Positions 60,330 to 64,000 of a DNA stretch of 64,000 nt are shown here, one piece after another. The notes under the pieces are model-generated. The model saw only the letters and a list, made by a program, of their open reading frames with translations. It was not told the origin of the DNA and searched no databases. The stretch's first letter is position 1. Every line of letters begins with the position of its first letter. The translations under genes were made by a program, and so were the position numbers. The stretch comes from Ampelomyces quisqualis (taxonomy: Eukaryota; Ascomycota; Dothideomycetes; Pleosporales; Phaeosphaeriaceae), in contig JAGTXZ010000019.1 of NCBI GenBank assembly GCA_018398575.1, positions 2,604,001-2,668,000 of the forward strand, written 5' to 3'.

Positions 60330-62717
60330 TTGAATACTATAAATAAAACAAAAAATAAGAATATTTTTAAAGATTTAGAAAGTAATAATACTAGTAGTTT
60401 AGCTAGTTTAAACTTTAACACTTCTAGTATAATACTATTAGATAGTACTATAAAAGAAAAGAATAGTAAAGCTAGCGCTCTTCCTAATATAAGTAATATT
60501 AATTTATCTAGTAGCTATACTAATAAAGTAGAAAGTTTAATAGATAAAGATACTTTAGAGTTCTTTACCAAACCTATCGTAACTACAAGTTCTACTAAAA
60601 GGCTAAGTAAAAGAAAGTCTAGTATAGACTTAACTAAAAGTTCTAAGTCTAAAATTACTAGACTAGAGTACTTAGAAAATATTATAAATCAAAAGAATAA
60701 AGAAAATAATATAATATCTTTAGAAGAAAGAAATTTAATAGTAAAAGAAAATATTAAACTAAGAGCTATAGGTAGTACTAATAAGGTAAAAGTTAATAAA
60801 ACCTTATTAGAAAGCTTACAAGAGTTATATTCTACTATAGATACTAAAGTTATAGCTTTTAAAAGTAAAAATCAAGAAGAAGCTATAAAAGAAGTAATAA
60901 ATTTAAATCCTTTTCTTACTTATATAACTAGAACAGGAGGAGGTAAATCTAATTTATTCTTTCTACCTAGTTATTTATATTCTAAGAAGAAGTATATAGT
61001 AGTAGTACCTAGAGTAAGTTTACTAAAAGATTTATATATAAGATCTAAAGCTTTAAAACTTAATAGTATACTAATAGATAATAGTAATATTAATAAGGAA
61101 GAGTTAAAAGATACTAATGCTAATTTAATATTTATTTCTATAGATAACTTGCTTAATATTAGTTTTAGAACGTATTTACTAAGTTTAAAAGTAAATAATA
61201 TAGCTACAACTATATTTCTAGAAGAAGCACACTTAGTTATATTAGAAGAAAGTTTTAGATATTCTCTAAAAGATATTAATAAAATACTAAACCTAGAATT
61301 TAGTCTAGTATTTATAAGTGCTACTCTACCTAATAGTTTATTAAATCTTTTAGAACTTAAGTTTAGTATTTATAATAATACTATTATAAGAGAATCTACT
61401 TCTAGATCTAATATAAGTTATATACCTATAGAAACTAATAATTCTATTAATCTAACTAAAGATATTATAAAAGAAGAAGTTAAACAACTAAAAGAAAAAG
61501 AAAAAATTATAATATATACTAATACTAAAGAAGAAGCTAGAAGTATTTCTCATTTATTTAAAATTCCTTACTACTATAGTACTTTAGATTTAAAAGACAA
61601 AGAATTAGTTAATAGAAATCTAGAGTTATTCCTAGACTCTAGTAATAAGAATATAAATATAATAGTAGCTACAAGTGCTTTAATAGTAGGTATAGACTAT
61701 TCTTTTATTAAAGTAGTAGTTTTTATAGATTTATATAGTAGTTTTATTAATACTATACAAGGTATAGGTAGAGTAGCTAGAGATTTAGAAAAAGGTAAAG
61801 CTTTCTTACTATATAAGCCTAGTATTAAGTCTAAATTAATAGCTAGTAATATAGATATAAATTCTATAACTACCTTAGAAGAGTTTACTATCTTAGATAA
61901 TAATAAACTAATAGAGTTTTTAACTACTAAAGATTGTAATAGAAAAGTAATAGAAGAATATTTAGATAATAGCTATATAGATAAGTGCTCTCAAGATATA
62001 GCTAAGTGCTTTTTATGTGCTAAAAGAGATAGTACTATACTAGAAGCAAAAAAGAATTATAAAGTAAAAGAATTTGAAATAGAAGCTTTAAAGCTTAATA
62101 TAGTAAATAAAATAGAAGATTTTAATAGTAATTACTGTATAAATTGCTTTTTTAGGTTTAAATATACTAACTATAATACACATAGTATAGAAGATTGTAT
62201 AGATTATAAAAGTAGCTTAGAAAAAAGAAAAAGCTCTATTTTTAAAGTAATTAAAGTTCCTATAAACAATAAAGGGCTAATACCCCCTAATATAGTCTGT
62301 TTTTATTGCTATTTACCTAAGTTTATCTGTTTTTCTAGTAGTAAAGCTACTTGTAAGTATAAAGAAATTATAGTAAATTATATTCTATTTATACAAGAAT
62401 TAATTAAAAGAAATATATCTTTAGATAGCTTTAAAGAGCTTTCTAAACTTAAAGAAGAGTACTTGGAAGATACTAGTTATAATACTAAAGAAGACTATAT
62501 TATTATTAGTTTATTAGGAAAAGAAGTTATTATTCACTCTAAAAAATTATTAAGATTATTTACTATTCTATTAGAAGTAGATCTTATTAGTCTAGATAAA
62601 GAAATAGAACTATTTAATATTAATAATACAAATAAAAGTATAGAAGATAGTAGAAGTATAGCTAATATAGAAGATAGTACTTTAGAAGATATAAGATCTA
62701 TTTTTTATATTAATTAA
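60330..62717 (+). CDS. RecQ-family helicase (3' part of the giant element protein)
   Basis: The frame is open upstream to about 60,264 and has no ATG near its start (60,330 is TTG) and no internal Met at all, so it is best read as the second part of the gene beginning at 55,951. Counting from 60,330, the RecQ Q-motif region is N-Q-E-E-A-I (181-186). Walker A is T-R-T-G-G-G-K-S (200-207), the DEAH-like box is L-E-E-A-H (297-301), motif III is S-A-T (330-332), motif V is near 447-456, and motif VI is Q-G-I-G-R-V-A-R-D (477-485). The C-terminal third has 11 Cys in C-x2-C pairs and His, likely zinc-binding. There is no Trp. Such helicases are typical of telomere-linked or mobile fungal elements. 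All motifs look intact, so activity is plausible. Confidence 0.88.
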   Translation: MNTINKTKNKNIFKDLESNNTSSLASLNFNTSSIILLDSTIKEKNSKASALPNISNINLSSSYTNKVESLIDKDTLEFFTKPIVTTSSTKRLSKRKSSIDLTKSSKSKITRLEYLENIINQKNKENNIISLEERNLIVKENIKLRAIGSTNKVKVNKTLLESLQELYSTIDTKVIAFKSKNQEEAIKEVINLNPFLTYITRTGGGKSNLFFLPSYLYSKKKYIVVVPRVSLLKDLYIRSKALKLNSILIDNSNINKEELKDTNANLIFISIDNLLNISFRTYLLSLKVNNIATTIFLEEAHLVILEESFRYSLKDINKILNLEFSLVFISATLPNSLLNLLELKFSIYNNTIIRESTSRSNISYIPIETNNSINLTKDIIKEEVKQLKEKEKIIIYTNTKEEARSISHLFKIPYYYSTLDLKDKELVNRNLELFLDSSNKNINIIVATSALIVGIDYSFIKVVVFIDLYSSFINTIQGIGRVARDLEKGKAFLLYKPSIKSKLIASNIDINSITTLEEFTILDNNKLIEFLTTKDCNRKVIEEYLDNSYIDKCSQDIAKCFLCAKRDSTILEAKKNYKVKEFEIEALKLNIVNKIEDFNSNYCINCFFRFKYTNYNTHSIEDCIDYKSSLEKRKSSIFKVIKVPINNKGLIPPNIVCFYCYLPKFICFSSSKATCKYKEIIVNYILFIQELIKRNISLDSFKELSKLKEEYLEDTSYNTKEDYIIISLLGKEVIIHSKKLLRLFTILLEVDLISLDKEIELFNINNTNKSIEDSRSIANIEDSTLEDIRSIFYIN

Positions 62718-64000
62718 TCAAAGAGTAAATACGATAGCTAAGTAGAAGTTAACGTTAGAGCTAAAGAAAAGTTTAGAATATATCTAAATAGAAAAGAAAC
62801 TAGAGCTAGATAGAAGTCTTAGTATATTAGAAAGAAAAAATATATATAAGAAATTAGAAGGTAAAGATATTTAAAACGTAAATATATATATAGCTATATA
62901 GAAATTTAAAATAGAGCTAAAGAAAACTAGATATTATAGCTAAGTTATAGTGTAAACTTTAACTAAATAGAAGTAAAACTATAGGTAAAGAAAAAGACTA
63001 TATATAGCTAAATAGTAGTTAGAGCTAGAGCTAAATAGAAGTTAGTACTAAAGCTAAAGAAAAGAAATATAGATAACTAAAGAATTATTAAAACTAAAGC
63101 TAAAGATAAGATATATATATAGTATAATAATAGTAAAAAATATAGCTAAATATAAGTTATTCTTGTAGCTAAAAAGAAGGTATTTTACTAGCTAAATAAA
63201 AAAAAAACTCTAGCTAAAGGAAAGAAATATATATAACTAGAGAATAATTAAAATAAAAGTAACTAGAAAACTATACTATAGCTAAATATAAGTTAAAACT
63301 AAAGATTAAGAAAGAAAATATATAAAGCTAGATAATATATTCTAATAAAGAAGAAAAAAAGAAATCTAACCCCAAATAGAAGTTTAAACTAATACTAAGA
63401 AAATATAAAAACGTAAATAGAACTTAAAAATAAAGCTAAGAAATAGTCTAAACTATAGTTAACTAGAAGTTTTTACTATAACCTAGGAAAAGAAATATAT
63501 AGCTAGATAGAAGTATTAAGTACAACTTAGAAGAAGAGTTATAGAAAAATAAAGATTAAGTAAAAATATAGCTAAATATAAGTCTACACTATAGCTAAAA
63601 AGAAGAAATACTTGCAGCTAAATCTAAGTAGTAACTAAAGCTCTATTTATAAAACTTAAATAGCTTAATAAATAATTTAAAAATTTACTCTAAGAAATAT
63701 ATATAGCTAAGTAGGGTTGATACTATAGTAAAAGAAAAAACAAATATAGTAAAATAGAAGTTAAAAAAGTAGATAAAAAGAAGATAGATATATAACTATA
63801 ATAGATATAAATAAATAGCTTTAAAGAACTCTAAACTATAGTAAACTAAGAGTTAAATACATAGTAAAAAAAAAGTTTAAACTATAACTTAGTAAAAGCA
63901 AAAAAAATACCTAAATAAAAGAAATAGATCTAGTAGAAAAGATAATTTAGAGTTAGCTATATAAAATAACAAAGATTATAGAAAAAATAGTTAATAAAAG
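62718..64000 (+). repeat. Purine-rich degenerate repeats downstream of the helicase
   Basis: The word AGCTAAATAGAAGTTA and close variants recur more than ten times (for example near 62,738, 62,802, 63,006, 63,030, 63,283 and 63,571), together with CTAAAGAAAAGAAATATATA. Spacing is irregular, about 25-90 bases. The plus strand is strongly purine-rich. There is no open frame over 60 codons on either strand. The region continues beyond the window. Confidence 0.65.

Overview
The window comes from a filamentous ascomycete, most likely a Pleosporales-like Dothideomycete. Evidence for this is the short introns (47-56 nt with GT..AG borders), the fungal gene set (cutinase, hybrid histidine kinase, isocyanide synthase, Gid2/Rmd5, STB6-like Sin3-associated protein), and an abrupt switch from gene-rich, GC-balanced DNA to very AT-rich DNA of the kind produced by repeat-induced point mutation (RIP). 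The taxonomic placement is inference.

Positions 1-14,650 are ordinary gene space. In order they hold: a secreted cutinase (+), a 977-aa hybrid histidine kinase (-), a stand-alone DIT1/PvcA-type isocyanide synthase (-), an UNC-93-like membrane transporter (-) whose first splice junction does not keep frame, a Gid2/Rmd5 RING-type E3 subunit (-) with a GC-AG intron, and an 860-aa STB6-like protein (+). The last codons of that protein already have the base composition of the AT-rich block.

Positions 14,650-52,250 are a RIP-decayed repeat block. It contains four 26-bp minisatellite arrays, each headed by a palindromic leader. It also contains two tandem copies of an 8.3-kb element at a 9.1-kb period (28.5-36.9 and 37.6-46.0 kb) plus a partial third copy (16.5-18.6 kb). 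An 81-bp tandem repeat and two long frames (46.0-48.0 and 48.8-51.3 kb) that are interrupted only by in-frame TAG/TAA complete the block. The plus strand of the 8.3-kb element still shows a C2H2 finger and RecQ helicase motifs, all damaged.

Positions 52,250-64,000 are even more AT-rich and almost free of CpA and TpG, yet contain open genes. A 6.8-kb plus-strand unit encodes two C2H2 fingers, an OrsD/DUF3505-like and recombinase-like middle region, a long Ser/Asn/acidic linker, and then a RecQ-family helicase with a Cys-rich tail. The two reading frames are joined either by a 53-nt intron or by a -1 frameshift at a TTTAAAA site. A divergent 132-aa gene with a textbook intron lies upstream. Both genes avoid amino acids whose codons must contain CpA or TpG (Trp, Gln, His, Cys, Met), except at motif residues. 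This looks like a mobile helicase element that survived RIP by exhausting its mutable sites, beside dead relatives that did not. No telomere repeat, tRNA or rRNA was seen.
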